Assembly (NCBI GenBank): GCA_035944135.1
Contig: DASZBM010000002.1
Coordinates: 1,054,001 to 1,118,000 of the forward strand
Source of the DNA: Acidobacteriaceae bacterium
Lineage (GTDB): Bacteria; Acidobacteriota; Terriglobia; Terriglobales; Acidobacteriaceae
Direction of reading: 5' to 3'
DNA length: 64,000 nt
The notes under the pieces were generated by a model that made no database searches, was not told the DNA's origin, and was given only the letters and a program-made list of their open reading frames with translations. Positions 45,019 through 54,624 of the stretch are shown here, piece by piece. How positions within the stretch are numbered: position 1 is the stretch's first letter; each line of letters starts with the position of its first letter. A program made the translations under genes and the position numbers.

Positions 45019-45396
45019 ATGGGTCCACGGCACGCGGAGTACCTGCGCATTTCCAATCCGGTCCGGCACTCCGTGCTGGGAAACCGGGTTGGCGTTGCCG
45101 ATACGTCGCTGACCCGTTTCGTGGGCCTCATGGGACGTAGCTCCCTTGCCCCCGGACATGGGCTCCTTATCCGGCCATCCAACGGAGTTCACACGTTTTG
45201 GATGCGCTTCAGCATCGACGTTCTTCTCCTGGACAGAGAGCATCGGGTACTCTCTGCCTACGGCAACCTACGTCCTTTTAGGATGACATCAATTAACTGG
45301 AAAGCTTCCAGCGCGCTCGAGCTTCCTCCCGGAACCATCGCCGGGTCGAACACTGAGGTAGGAGACCTTCTGCAGCTCGAACCAGTTACTTCCTAA
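45019..45396 (+). CDS. DUF192 family protein
   Basis: The 125-residue product matches the DUF192 fold: VGVADTSLTRFVGLMGRSSL, GHGLLIRPSNGVHTFWMRFSIDVLLLD, and ALELPPGTIAGSNTEVGDLLQL. The family has no settled function. No signal peptide is visible from this start. It begins 11 bases after the small membrane protein and overlaps the end of the convergent gene by four bases. Confidence 0.88.
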   Translation: MGPRHAEYLRISNPVRHSVLGNRVGVADTSLTRFVGLMGRSSLAPGHGLLIRPSNGVHTFWMRFSIDVLLLDREHRVLSAYGNLRPFRMTSINWKASSALELPPGTIAGSNTEVGDLLQLEPVTS

Positions 45397-46898
45397 CTGC
45401 CGGCCTGGTTCCTCTCAAACACGCAACTCACTCCGTCGTCGTAAATAACGTGCCACCCCGTTGTGTGTCGGATCAAATAGGTGAACGGATCATCCTTCGA
45501 CGGGAAGAAAATATACTTCGCGTGATATTTATCTACAATCGCCATCGAATCCTTTAGACCGATTGCATTCAGGTAGTCCGCCAGCACGCCTTTGTACTCG
45601 AAAATATCCGTGCGGCTGTCTACAAGCGTCGGGATCGACGGCTGACTCCAGATCATCCATCCGCCGTACATGTAGTGATTGAAAATCCGCTCGTTCGGCA
45701 TTACGTGCGTCTGCAGGTACCGCACACCACCCAGCGGCATCTTCTTCGCTAAATCTTCATTGATCTTCCTCGTTGCTGGCCAGCGACAAACAATCACAAT
45801 CAAGACGGCGGCCGAGAACAGCGCGTTCACCCATGACTTATCAATGCTCCTGTTGTAAGCCGGGATAAATTCCATCTGCCGCGCCAGGATTGGAGCAATC
45901 AAGATAGCCGCCGGAAACAGGAAACGCACATAGGTCAGCGACATATAGACCCCGAAAACCACCAGTCCCAGCTCAGCCAGCTTCCACTGACGCCTCCCAG
46001 CCAATGCGAGCAGGAACAACGCGAGCAGCAGCCCGCATACAATCTTTCCCCTTGGCTCATGAAAATTGACAGAAGCCCACTCCACCACATGCTCCACATT
46101 CAGCTTCTGCCGAAAAGCAAGATCGAACGGATAAAACACTCCCTTATATCCATAAGGATTTACAAAAAGTGCCGGCACAATCGCCGCTGCCGTCATAAGC
46201 AGCCTGCGCCGCTGAAATGGCGTCCATCGCTCCGCAACTACCTTGCCCGAGGTCCCGGAGACAAACCCGCTGCCCACGACAATCCCAAACACCAATAGCC
46301 CAACCAGCCATGACCCATGCAGATTCACCCACAACAGAAAGATCAGCGGCACTGTCCACAACGGAGCGTCACCAGTCCTCATCAGCTTCCAGAGTACGAG
46401 CATCAGTGCCAGCAGGCAGGCCCATCCCATCAGGATTGTCCTCGGCCCAAAATTCACCACTGCCAGCAGCACCGCTCCTACAGTCGCTAACGCGGACGCC
46501 TTGATCGAGTCACTCGCGCGATACGCCAGCAACAGAATCCCCATCATCAGCGTCTCGACCATCACCACATAGCCGAAGAACAGCCCAGCGACTCCACCCA
46601 GCCGCCACAGCCCATAAAACACCAGCTCTGACAGCCACTCCGAGTTCACCCAGGGAGTTCCAACGACTGTGAACGAAAATTGGTCTACCCGCACCCAGTG
46701 GTGCTGTTGCACAAGAATCTGCGCATCCTTCAAGTGCCACCAGATGTCAGGATCTGCTATTGACTGTCCGCAGAAAAAGAAAGTAATCAGCGCAATGGTC
46801 GCGGCAAGAGTTACATGAAACGGACACCATACCCGTGCTGTCGGTGCCGCCGTTTTCGGGGTCTCAGGAGTTACACCTAAGTCTGCCACGGTGCTCAT
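45393..46898 (-). CDS. Polytopic membrane protein, glycosyltransferase-39-like
   Basis: The start is set at the ATG at 46898, preceded by GAGGA, giving 501 residues; the frame is open 33 codons further. About ten membrane helices are followed by a C-terminal soluble part (GGVRYLQTHVMPNERIFNHYMYGGWMIW, PTLVDSRTDIFEYKGVLADY). The first periplasmic loop has ADPDIWWHLKDAQILVQ, in the position of the acidic catalytic loop of GT-C enzymes such as ArnT-like transferases. A lipid-linked sugar transferase is possible, but the family is not certain. Confidence 0.7.
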   Translation of the reverse strand: MSTVADLGVTPETPKTAAPTARVWCPFHVTLAATIALITFFFCGQSIADPDIWWHLKDAQILVQQHHWVRVDQFSFTVVGTPWVNSEWLSELVFYGLWRLGGVAGLFFGYVVMVETLMMGILLLAYRASDSIKASALATVGAVLLAVVNFGPRTILMGWACLLALMLVLWKLMRTGDAPLWTVPLIFLLWVNLHGSWLVGLLVFGIVVGSGFVSGTSGKVVAERWTPFQRRRLLMTAAAIVPALFVNPYGYKGVFYPFDLAFRQKLNVEHVVEWASVNFHEPRGKIVCGLLLALFLLALAGRRQWKLAELGLVVFGVYMSLTYVRFLFPAAILIAPILARQMEFIPAYNRSIDKSWVNALFSAAVLIVIVCRWPATRKINEDLAKKMPLGGVRYLQTHVMPNERIFNHYMYGGWMIWSQPSIPTLVDSRTDIFEYKGVLADYLNAIGLKDSMAIVDKYHAKYIFFPSKDDPFTYLIRHTTGWHVIYDDGVSCVFERNQAGS

Positions 46899-47303
46899 AA
46901 CTTCCTCGCCACCTACAAACAGAGATCGCCGCCGCGTTCCATCCCGTTTGCGTTGGCCGCGTATCCGGATTCTAAGTCGCACCTTATGACCCAACAAGTC
47001 TATTTTCTGCTGCTTATCTCAGTAAGTTACCTCTTACTTACTTGCAGTTATCTGCATCAGCGCTTTGGTCTGAATACGATTCTATTTACCGGCGTTCCAC
47101 CCTGTACTTCACCCTTACCTTTTTCGTTGACATTGCCTCTTGCAGGACTAGACTTGCCCCATCTGCAAAGCTCCTGACCTGCGCGGTCGTGTGCAATGTC
47201 GTAAATTGCTCATCGCCGTCGTAGAAGCGAGTTCGGCCACAACCTTCGGTGAGATTGCGCTGGTTATGTCCTGTCCTCTGCTGTCACGAGCCCCAGCAAG
47301 CAC
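46899..47303. other. 405-base divergent intergenic region
   Basis: This lies between the minus-strand membrane protein and the TonB-like gene. No ORF with coding character was recognised. A short inverted repeat AGTAAG/CTTACT (47021-47038), with a repeated CTTACT, is the only visible structure. The stretch is less GC-rich than its surroundings, as expected for a double promoter region. Confidence 0.6.
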
Positions 47304-49106
47304 GTGCACAACCGGACATCTCCTGTGCCACTAGAAAACCCACGCCCGATCGTCTCGACACCGACTCTCGCGGAAGCCACCGGCCTGCCAGTGCGCGGTC
47401 TCCCCGCTTCAGGCAGCGCGCATCTCGTCGTCCTCGCCACAATTCTTCTAATGAGCCTTGCCCCCGTGATTGTTGACGGCCCGCTCCACGTTCGTCAGCC
47501 CTACGAACGTGTGGATCTCGACCAACCGCAAACCAGCAGGCCAATTCTTCCCAATCTCCAATCCTCTTCCGCGTCCTCATCATCGCACGGCGCAGCGTCA
47601 GCACGCTCCGCGCCCGGTCGCAATGCGTCTTCCAGCGCATCCTCGATGGCACTCCTTCACACCGGCCCGCAACACATCATCTCCAACACTCCCGACGCAA
47701 CGAACTCCGTGCAGACCATTCTGCAGCCCGATCTTCCGCATCCTCCTCGCCTGCCCACTGCGCTTCCGATTCCAAGCATCGTTCGCATGGCCGCCGGACA
47801 GCGCGCGCCGTCACTCTCCGCGCCGAAGTTGACTGCTATAGTCACACCGGCCCTTCCCAAAATTCAGCCATCCACCGTCGACACGGTCGCCCTTACCTCT
47901 GCAACCGAACTCGCCGACGCACCCAAGCTCGCCGCCTTTGCCACCAAGGGCCGTTCCTACGACGCGCCTAAGCCGCCACCCGCTCCACCAGCTGTCGTCA
48001 AGCCAGCCGCCCCAGCTGCCGTCGCGAAGAGCGCCCCAGCCCCGCCATCGACTGCGACTCCCGCCGGCGGCACCGACACTCACAATCTCCTCGTCGTCAA
48101 CTCCATGGAAGTTCAGTCGACGATGACTGAGCACGACATTCCCGCCGCCGAACTTCATGGCCGCTTTGAGGTCTTCGCCAATCCCAACCTCGCCGAAGTC
48201 CACAGCACCGGCGGCACCTCCACCACAGCCGGGGTCTCCGGCTCCGGCACCGCTGCATCAGGCTCAGGAGCAGGTAAGGGCAACGCAGTTACCCCCGCAG
48301 GATCAGGAACAGGCGGGCCCCATGGCAAAGGCTCAGGCGGCGGCACTTCAGAGATCGCCGGTTCGGGCTCTTCAAGCGGCAGGGGCGTCGGCAACGGCGG
48401 AGGGCTCGGCTCAGGTCACAGCCCCGGCACAGGTATGGGCAACGGTAACGGGTCGTCTCCCGCGGGCGGCAGCGGCTCTGCGCCCTTCTCCGGCATGACC
48501 ATCGTCGGAGGCTCCGGAGGCAACGCTCTTCGTTCCGCTCCCTCGGACGCTACTGTTGATCCAAACAATCCGCACGGAGCCTATGGGCTCTCGATCCTTT
48601 CCGCTGCCGGCAGCGGCGGCGCCGTTCGCGACTTCGGTGTGTTCACTGACGGCCCCGTCTACACCGTTTACCTCGACGTCTCCAAGCTCGGCATCCACGG
48701 CGCGCGCTGGAGCCTCCAGTACAGTGCCTCGCGCGAAGTCCGCATCGCACACCCCGGCGTCGCACTCACGCCGCCATTCCCTGAAGATCAGCGACTCCCG
48801 CAGCTCCCGCCTGCTGCCGTCACCGCCAACCTCGGCCGCATCGTTGTCATCCAGGCGAATCTCAAAGCGGACGGCAAGCTCGAGGCCTTTCACGTCATGG
48901 AATCGCCCGATCAGCGCCTCAACGAAGGACTTGTTGAAAGCCTTACGCACTGGTACTTCGAGCCCGCGACTATGGGCACCGAGAAGGTTGCCGTCAAAGT
49001 TCTCCTTGGAATCCCAATCGCCCCCGCGATGGCGGACAACGGCATCAGTCAACAGGCCGACCAGCGAACACCCGCGCCGGGACTGTCCCGTGCCGCAGCC
49101 CAGTAG
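47304..49106 (+). CDS. TonB-like energy-transducer family protein with long Pro- and Gly-rich regions
   Basis: The 600-residue frame starts at GTG (47304; a second GTG at 47325 is equally possible, and neither has a clear ribosome site). One N-terminal membrane helix (SAHLVVLATILLMSLAPVIV) is followed by Pro/Ala-rich and then very Gly/Ser-rich low-complexity regions (about 300-410). A C-terminal TonB-like domain (about 500-585; LGRIVVIQANLKADGKLEAF, NEGLVESLTHWYFEPATMGTEKVAVKVLLGIPI) completes it. That suggests a periplasm-spanning protein. No exbB/exbD is nearby, so real TonB function is uncertain. Confidence 0.7.
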   Translation: MHNRTSPVPLENPRPIVSTPTLAEATGLPVRGLPASGSAHLVVLATILLMSLAPVIVDGPLHVRQPYERVDLDQPQTSRPILPNLQSSSASSSSHGAASARSAPGRNASSSASSMALLHTGPQHIISNTPDATNSVQTILQPDLPHPPRLPTALPIPSIVRMAAGQRAPSLSAPKLTAIVTPALPKIQPSTVDTVALTSATELADAPKLAAFATKGRSYDAPKPPPAPPAVVKPAAPAAVAKSAPAPPSTATPAGGTDTHNLLVVNSMEVQSTMTEHDIPAAELHGRFEVFANPNLAEVHSTGGTSTTAGVSGSGTAASGSGAGKGNAVTPAGSGTGGPHGKGSGGGTSEIAGSGSSSGRGVGNGGGLGSGHSPGTGMGNGNGSSPAGGSGSAPFSGMTIVGGSGGNALRSAPSDATVDPNNPHGAYGLSILSAAGSGGAVRDFGVFTDGPVYTVYLDVSKLGIHGARWSLQYSASREVRIAHPGVALTPPFPEDQRLPQLPPAAVTANLGRIVVIQANLKADGKLEAFHVMESPDQRLNEGLVESLTHWYFEPATMGTEKVAVKVLLGIPIAPAMADNGISQQADQRTPAPGLSRAAAQ

Positions 49107-51347
49107 TTACACCACCGTCGATCGCAGCAGGTCCTCAATCCTCACCGGCAGCTCGCGCACCCGTACGCCCGTTGCGTGATACACCGCGCTTGTAATCGCC
49201 GGCGCTACTCCTGCAAGCCCGATCTCACCAATCCCGCGCGCGCCATACTCGCCCATCATCGGGTCGGGAATACCGAGGAAGTGCACATCAAGCTTCGGCA
49301 CATCTGCGTTCGTCGCCACCAGGTAGTCCGCGTAGTTGTCGTTGATCGGATGTCCATTCCGCGGGTCGTACACGGTCTTTTCCAGCAGCGCCATGCCGAT
49401 CCCCATCACCACCGCGCCCATAATCTGGTTCGTTCCTGTCTTCAGGTTGATGATTCTTCCCGCGTCCATCACCGTTATCACGCGGCTTACACGCAGTTGC
49501 GCAATCTTCGGCTGCCACTCCACCTCAACAAACTGCACACCAAACGAGTGCGTTGAGTAGTCACGCGCCTTCGTGTCCGAGCCCAGCGCTCCCGACTTCC
49601 CATCCGCACTCACATATCCAACCTTCGCCGCGCGCAGCACCTCCTGAAACGGAACCGCAGTCGCGCGATCCGCCTTCAGGTGCACGCTTCCGCCATTCAT
49701 CACCAGTTCGGTCGGCTTCTTCCCTGCAAACGGCGCGCCCGGACGCGTCGCCATCGCCAGCACCATCTGCACCGCGCCATTCGACGCATCCGCAATCGCC
49801 GGCATCACCGTTGCCGTCAGCGTCGACCCGCCCGAGGTCCCGCCCGGCACAAAGTCGGTGTCGCCCAGCAGCACCTCGATCTTGTCCACCGGAAGCCCGG
49901 TCTTGTCGCTCACAATCTGCGCGAAGATCGTGTACGTTCCCATGCCCGGATCCTGCGCCGCGCACGACACTCGCGCGGTGCCGTCATCTTTTAGCGTCAC
50001 CGTCGCCTGGCATCCGCCTCTCCACGCACCCCACGACGCCGCTGCAACTCCCCATCCCAGCACAGTATCGCCGCGGCGCATCGACCCAACCTCCGGCGTC
50101 CTCTGCGACCATCCAAACTTCTCCGCGCCCACCTCCAAACACTCCTTCAGATGTCGCGATGAAAACGGCTTCCCATTGCTCTCATCCGTCAGAGTGTCGT
50201 TCTTCAGCCGCAGCTCCACTGGATCCATCTTCAGCTTGATCGCCAGCTCGTCCATCGCGGACTCCAGCGCAAACAACCCCGGCACAGCTCCCGGCCCGCG
50301 CATCGGGCACGGCGTTCCCACATTCCGCTGCACCAGCGCCGACGTCACCTCCAGATTCGGAGTGCTGTAAATAAACGGCGTCGCTTCACCGCAATTCTCG
50401 TGATAGTTCCCCACAAAAGAAGTGTGATTTCTGTAGTGCTGCTCCAGCGAAACTAGCTTCCCATCCGGCGTCGCTCCCAACCGGATCTGCTGCTGCGTCC
50501 TTGGCCTGTGTCCTCCATCCCAGAACATCATCTGTCGCGTCACTGTGAGCTTCACCGGCCGGTTCAGCTTGCGCGCCGCCGCCCCCGCCAGCGCCGAGTG
50601 CGGCCATGGGCTCAGCTTACATCCGAACCCCGATCCGATAAATCGCGATATGACTCGAACGTTTTCCTTCGGTACGCCGAGCACCTGTGACATCGTGCGC
50701 TGGTGGCCGACAACGCCCTGCGTCGTCTCGTACAGCGTGAACCGCTGCCCATCCCACACCGCTGTCGTCGCATGCACCTCCATCGGGTTGTGCGTCTCCA
50801 CCGGAGTCGCATAGGTCTCGTCCACCTTCACCGGCGCGCCGCTGAACCCCGAGTGCACATCGCCGCGCTTGCTCTCCGTGCGCGTCTGAACATCCGCATC
50901 ATCCAGATTCGTCGACACATTCGGCTTGTCCGCGTCATACGTCACGCGCACCGCTGCCGCCGCGGCCTGCGCCTGCTGCAGCGTCTTCGCCACCGCCAGC
51001 GCCACATACTGTCCCCAGTAGTAGACCTGCTCATCCTCAAGCGGCTGCCGATCTTCATTCATATGGCCGCTGGACGGGTGATACAGCGGCCCGATATTTC
51101 CGTGATGCAGCACCGCAACCACGCCCGGCATCTTCTCCGCTGCAGACGTGTCCATCGAGCGAATCTTCCCCTTCGCGATCGTCGCGCACACAGGCATGGC
51201 GTAGACCATCCCCGGAAAGCTATAGTCCGTCGCATACTGCGCGCGCCCGGTCGTCTTCACCGGGCCGTCGACGCGCGGCAGCGCCGCTCCTATCACCGGT
51301 GGAAACTCCGTCCTCACCTCTGCCTGCTTCGCGTCGTTATCCTGCAT
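49107..51347 (-). CDS. paoC: Molybdopterin-binding subunit of a PaoABC-type aldehyde/xanthine oxidoreductase
   Basis: About 746 residues, starting at the second of two close ATGs because AAGGAG is then 7 bases away. Xanthine-oxidase-family large subunit: GAALPRVDGPVKTTGRAQYATDYSFPGMVYA, RFIGSGFGCKLSPWPHSALAG, GVAAASWGAWRGGCQATV, and GARGIGEIGLAGVAPAITSAVYHATGVRVRELPV, with the catalytic Glu in the last. It is probably exported with the Tat-signal Fe-S subunit. The substrate is likely an aldehyde, by similarity to YagR/PaoC. No dedicated cofactor-insertion gene (paoD) follows. Confidence 0.9.
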   Translation of the reverse strand: MQDNDAKQAEVRTEFPPVIGAALPRVDGPVKTTGRAQYATDYSFPGMVYAMPVCATIAKGKIRSMDTSAAEKMPGVVAVLHHGNIGPLYHPSSGHMNEDRQPLEDEQVYYWGQYVALAVAKTLQQAQAAAAAVRVTYDADKPNVSTNLDDADVQTRTESKRGDVHSGFSGAPVKVDETYATPVETHNPMEVHATTAVWDGQRFTLYETTQGVVGHQRTMSQVLGVPKENVRVISRFIGSGFGCKLSPWPHSALAGAAARKLNRPVKLTVTRQMMFWDGGHRPRTQQQIRLGATPDGKLVSLEQHYRNHTSFVGNYHENCGEATPFIYSTPNLEVTSALVQRNVGTPCPMRGPGAVPGLFALESAMDELAIKLKMDPVELRLKNDTLTDESNGKPFSSRHLKECLEVGAEKFGWSQRTPEVGSMRRGDTVLGWGVAAASWGAWRGGCQATVTLKDDGTARVSCAAQDPGMGTYTIFAQIVSDKTGLPVDKIEVLLGDTDFVPGGTSGGSTLTATVMPAIADASNGAVQMVLAMATRPGAPFAGKKPTELVMNGGSVHLKADRATAVPFQEVLRAAKVGYVSADGKSGALGSDTKARDYSTHSFGVQFVEVEWQPKIAQLRVSRVITVMDAGRIINLKTGTNQIMGAVVMGIGMALLEKTVYDPRNGHPINDNYADYLVATNADVPKLDVHFLGIPDPMMGEYGARGIGEIGLAGVAPAITSAVYHATGVRVRELPVRIEDLLRSTVV

Positions 51348-51389
51348 CGCCATTCTCCTTCGCGATCCGGCGGCGTAAGCCGCGCGTGG

Positions 51390-52391
51390 CTATCGAGCCG
51401 CGCTTACCGTTGTCAGTGCATGCACAATGCACCGCTTCGCCAGTTCAACCTTGAATCCGTTTTCGGACCTAGGCTTCGCATCCTTCAGCGCCGCCTCCGC
51501 CGCTCGCACAAAAGTCTCGCGCGTCGCAGGCTTACCCATCAGCACCGCCTCCGCTTCGCGCGACCGCCATGGAATCGTGGCCACTCCGCCCAGCGCCACA
51601 CGCGCGTGCGTCACCTTGCCGCCACTCACGCCCAGGACCACGGCCGCCGATGCCAGCGCGAACTCATACGCCGCACGATCGCGCAGCTTCAGATACCCCG
51701 ACTTCGCGCCCGCCATCGGTGCCGGCAGCGTCACTGCCGTAATCAAATCCCCCGGCTCCAGCACCGTCTCGATATGCGGCGTGTTGCCCGGCAGCTTATA
51801 GAACTCCGCAATCGGCACCTTGCGTTCGCCTTTCACGCCTCGAATCTCCACCGTCGCCTCCAGCGCCGTCAGCGCGACATTCTGGTCTGAAGGATTCGTT
51901 GCAATGCAGTGCTCGCTCGTGCCCAGGATCGCGAGGCCCCGGTTATACCCATCTATCGCATCGCATCCACTTCCCGGCTCGCGCTTGTTGCACTTGTGCG
52001 CGAGATCGCGAAAATACGGACACCGCGTCCGCTGCAACAAGTTCCCCGCCGTCGACGCCATATTCCGAATCTGTGGCGACGCGCCCGAAAGAATCGCCTC
52101 GCTCAGCACCGCATAATCGCGCTTCACCGTCGCATCATTCGCCACATCGCTGTTCCGAGCGAGCGCGCCAATCCTCAGCCCGCCATTCGACGGCTGAATC
52201 CCGCTCATCTCCAGCGCATTGATATCCACCACCTGCTTAGGCCGCTCCACATCCAGCTTCAGCAAGTCCACCAGGTTCGTTCCGCCCGCAACATACCGCA
52301 CCGTCGCGCCAATCTGTGCCGTCGAGCTCCGCGCCGCGGCCGCACCAGCCTGGGCCTCAGTCGTTGCACTCACAAAAGAAAACTGTTCCAT
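51390..52391 (-). CDS. paoB: FAD-binding subunit of a PaoABC-type oxidoreductase
   Basis: 333 residues from the ATG at 52391 (MEQFSFVSATT), 12 bases after the paoA stop; the open frame extends upstream into paoA. The FAD-binding motif VRYVAGGTNLVDLLKLDVERP is followed by GGLRIGALARNSDVAN. A cysteine cluster for a 4Fe-4S centre is visible in RCPYFRDLAHKCNKREPGSGCDA, as in PaoB/YagS. It passes electrons from the Fe-S centres to the acceptor. Confidence 0.92.
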   Translation of the reverse strand: MEQFSFVSATTEAQAGAAAARSSTAQIGATVRYVAGGTNLVDLLKLDVERPKQVVDINALEMSGIQPSNGGLRIGALARNSDVANDATVKRDYAVLSEAILSGASPQIRNMASTAGNLLQRTRCPYFRDLAHKCNKREPGSGCDAIDGYNRGLAILGTSEHCIATNPSDQNVALTALEATVEIRGVKGERKVPIAEFYKLPGNTPHIETVLEPGDLITAVTLPAPMAGAKSGYLKLRDRAAYEFALASAAVVLGVSGGKVTHARVALGGVATIPWRSREAEAVLMGKPATRETFVRAAEAALKDAKPRSENGFKVELAKRCIVHALTTVSAAR

Positions 52392-52402
52392 CGTTCGCCT
52401 CG

Positions 52403-53053
52403 CTATCCCAGCCTGCGCACTTGCTGCACCGCCGCCACAATGTTCGGATACGCGCCGCACCGGCAGATATTCCCATACATCGCGTGCCGCACATCATCAT
52501 CACTCGGTCCCACCTGCTCTTTAAGCACCGCGACCGCCGACATAATCTGACCTGACGTGCAATACCCGCACTGAAACGCATCGTTCTCTACAAACGACGC
52601 CTGCATCGGATGCATCTTCTCCGGCGATCCCAGTCCTTCAATCGTCGTGATCTCATCCTTCGCGTGCATCACCGCCAGGCTCATGCAACTCAGAACACGT
52701 CGCCCGTTCACATGCACCGTACACGCGCCGCACTGCCCGTGATCGCACCCTTTCTTCGTCCCCTGCAGATTCATGTTCTCGCGCAGGCAATCCAGCAGCG
52801 CCACTCTCGGCTCCACATTCAGCCGGTGCTCCACGCCATTCACCTTTAGCGTCAACGGAACCGTCCCCGGCTCCGCGGCATCCTCGCCCTCCTGCTTCGC
52901 CGTCTCTGGAACAGCCGCCATCAGCGGCTGCGCCGTCACCGCAACGCTCGCCGCGCCCAGGCCCGTCAGGAAAGACCGCCGGCTTAACCGCGTCTCCTTC
53001 TCCGGCTCCTCTGGGTTCCCACCGTTCTTAAGCTCGTCTATGACCTTGCACAT
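52403..53053 (-). CDS. paoA: 2Fe-2S subunit of a PaoABC-type oxidoreductase, Tat-exported
   Basis: 216 residues from the ATG at 53053, behind GGAGGAG. A twin-arginine signal (SRRSFLTGLGAASVAV) follows a polar lead of about 25 residues. The plant-type 2Fe-2S motif is CDHGQCGAC plus C (GTKKGCDHGQCGACTVHVNGRRVLSC). The second cluster is QCGYCTSGQ...GNICRCGAYPNI. It is first in the paoA-paoB-paoC operon and directs the complex to the periplasm. Confidence 0.94.
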   Translation of the reverse strand: MCKVIDELKNGGNPEEPEKETRLSRRSFLTGLGAASVAVTAQPLMAAVPETAKQEGEDAAEPGTVPLTLKVNGVEHRLNVEPRVALLDCLRENMNLQGTKKGCDHGQCGACTVHVNGRRVLSCMSLAVMHAKDEITTIEGLGSPEKMHPMQASFVENDAFQCGYCTSGQIMSAVAVLKEQVGPSDDDVRHAMYGNICRCGAYPNIVAAVQQVRRLG

Positions 53054-53183
53054 CACTCCTCCTCATCTGGAGCAAAGAGTTGCATCCATTCTCAGGCCCT
53101 CCGAACAAATCTGGCAAAAAGGGCGACTCAACAACCCGCATCTATACCTCTGATACGTTCAACCCTGGAGGAAGGCCGCACGG

Positions 53184-54461
53184 ATGCCGACGCTCGCCGC
53201 GCACACCCTGCTCATCGCCATCGTCTCGCTCAGCATCTTCCTGATGCTCCTCCGCCCACGCAACATCCCGGAGGTCTATTGGGTAGGCGCTGGCGCCGTT
53301 CTTCTCGTCCTCACCCGACTCATCCCCCTCTCACTCGCCGGCCGCGCCATCGCCAAAGGCAACGACGTCTATCTTTTCCTCGCCGGCATGATGCTCCTCT
53401 CCGAGCTCGCCCGCGCCAACGGCGTCTTCGACTGGATCGCCTCCGTCGCCATCACCCACGCACACAACTCCAGCCGCCGCCTCTTCGCGCTCCTTTACCT
53501 CGCCGGCGTCGCCGTCACCATCTGCCTCTCCAACGACGCCACCGCCATCGTTCTCACGCCCGCCGTCCTCGCCTCCATCCGCCGCGCACGCATCAACCCG
53601 CTGCCCTTCCTTTTCGCCTGCGCCATGATCGCCAACGCCGCATCTTTCGTTCTCCCCATCTCCAACCCCGCCAACCTCGTAGTCTTCCACAACGGCATGC
53701 CCCCGCTCAGCCGCTGGCTCATCTCCTTCCTCTTTCCTTCACTGCTTTCCATCCTCGTCACCTACATCGTCCTCCGCCTCTACTTCCGCCACGAGCTCAC
53801 ATCCAGTCTTCAGCCCTCCGCCGACGAACACGCCACTCTCACACCCGCCGGGCGCCTCATCCTCATCGGCCTCGCGCTCATGGTCTTCGTTCTCCTCATC
53901 GCCTCCGCTCTTGGCAAAGACCTCGGCCTTCCTACCTTCCTCTCCGCACTCATCATCACCGTCGTCATCCTTCTCCACACACACACCAGCCCCGCGCCGC
54001 TCCTCAAGCACATCAGTTGGAGCACTCTCGCGCTCGTCGCCGCTCTCTTCATCCTCGTTGACGCCGTCGAGAGCATCGGAGCGCTTTCCTTCACCGAACA
54101 CGCCCTCCTCGCCGCTCAGCATCTCGCCGCACCCGTCGCCGCGCTTGCTGTCGGCTTCACTGTTGCCATCGCCAACAACATCATCAACAACCTTCCCGTC
54201 GGCCTCATCGCCGCCAACACTCTCGCGCTCACGCACACACAAGGTCTTCTCCGCGACGTCACCCTCATCGCCGTCGACCTCGGGCCCAATCTCTCCGTCA
54301 CCGGCTCACTCGCCACCATCCTCTGGCTGCTCGCTCTCCGGCGCGAAGGCCTCAACGTCACCGCACTCGATTTCCTCAAAGCCGGCCTCATCGCAATGCC
54401 TTTCGCCCTCATCGCCGCACTCGCCGCCAGCCTTTCGATTAACCTGTTGCTACGCCATTAG
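53184..54461 (+). CDS. ArsB/NhaD-family permease
   Basis: The 425-residue membrane protein has about eleven helices of the ion-transporter superfamily. Conserved segments are VYLFLAGMMLLSELARANGVFDW, CLSNDATAIVLTPAVLA, NAASFVLPISNPANLV, NNIINNLPVGLIAANTLAL, and DLGPNLSVTGSLATILW, which match ArsB arsenite permeases. No arsR, arsC or arsA is present, so substrate (arsenite or another anion, or Na+/H+ exchange) cannot be fixed. It is divergent from paoA. Confidence 0.8.
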   Translation: MPTLAAHTLLIAIVSLSIFLMLLRPRNIPEVYWVGAGAVLLVLTRLIPLSLAGRAIAKGNDVYLFLAGMMLLSELARANGVFDWIASVAITHAHNSSRRLFALLYLAGVAVTICLSNDATAIVLTPAVLASIRRARINPLPFLFACAMIANAASFVLPISNPANLVVFHNGMPPLSRWLISFLFPSLLSILVTYIVLRLYFRHELTSSLQPSADEHATLTPAGRLILIGLALMVFVLLIASALGKDLGLPTFLSALIITVVILLHTHTSPAPLLKHISWSTLALVAALFILVDAVESIGALSFTEHALLAAQHLAAPVAALAVGFTVAIANNIINNLPVGLIAANTLALTHTQGLLRDVTLIAVDLGPNLSVTGSLATILWLLALRREGLNVTALDFLKAGLIAMPFALIAALAASLSINLLLRH

Positions 54462-54624
54462 TTCGGCGGGTGCTTGCTCGCTGAGTGGAGCGTGGGTCGC
54501 GATGCCAAGGCAGACGACCATGTTTCAACAGAAGCCGTCCGCATTTTTTTGCATCTCCGTCTCTTTTGTGGAATCTATAGCTCTTGATATTTGCACGCCG
54601 CCGAGCGTGTCCAGAGAGGTCTGG

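Noticed and set aside
45393-46898. Calling the membrane protein an O-antigen ligase or a defined GT family
   Set aside because: Only the general topology and an acidic first loop are visible; no diagnostic motif separates the candidate families.
53279-54061. 260-codon Arg/His/Pro-rich frame overlapping the ArsB-like gene
   Set aside because: The permease frame has clear membrane helices and motifs; the alternative frame is low-complexity.
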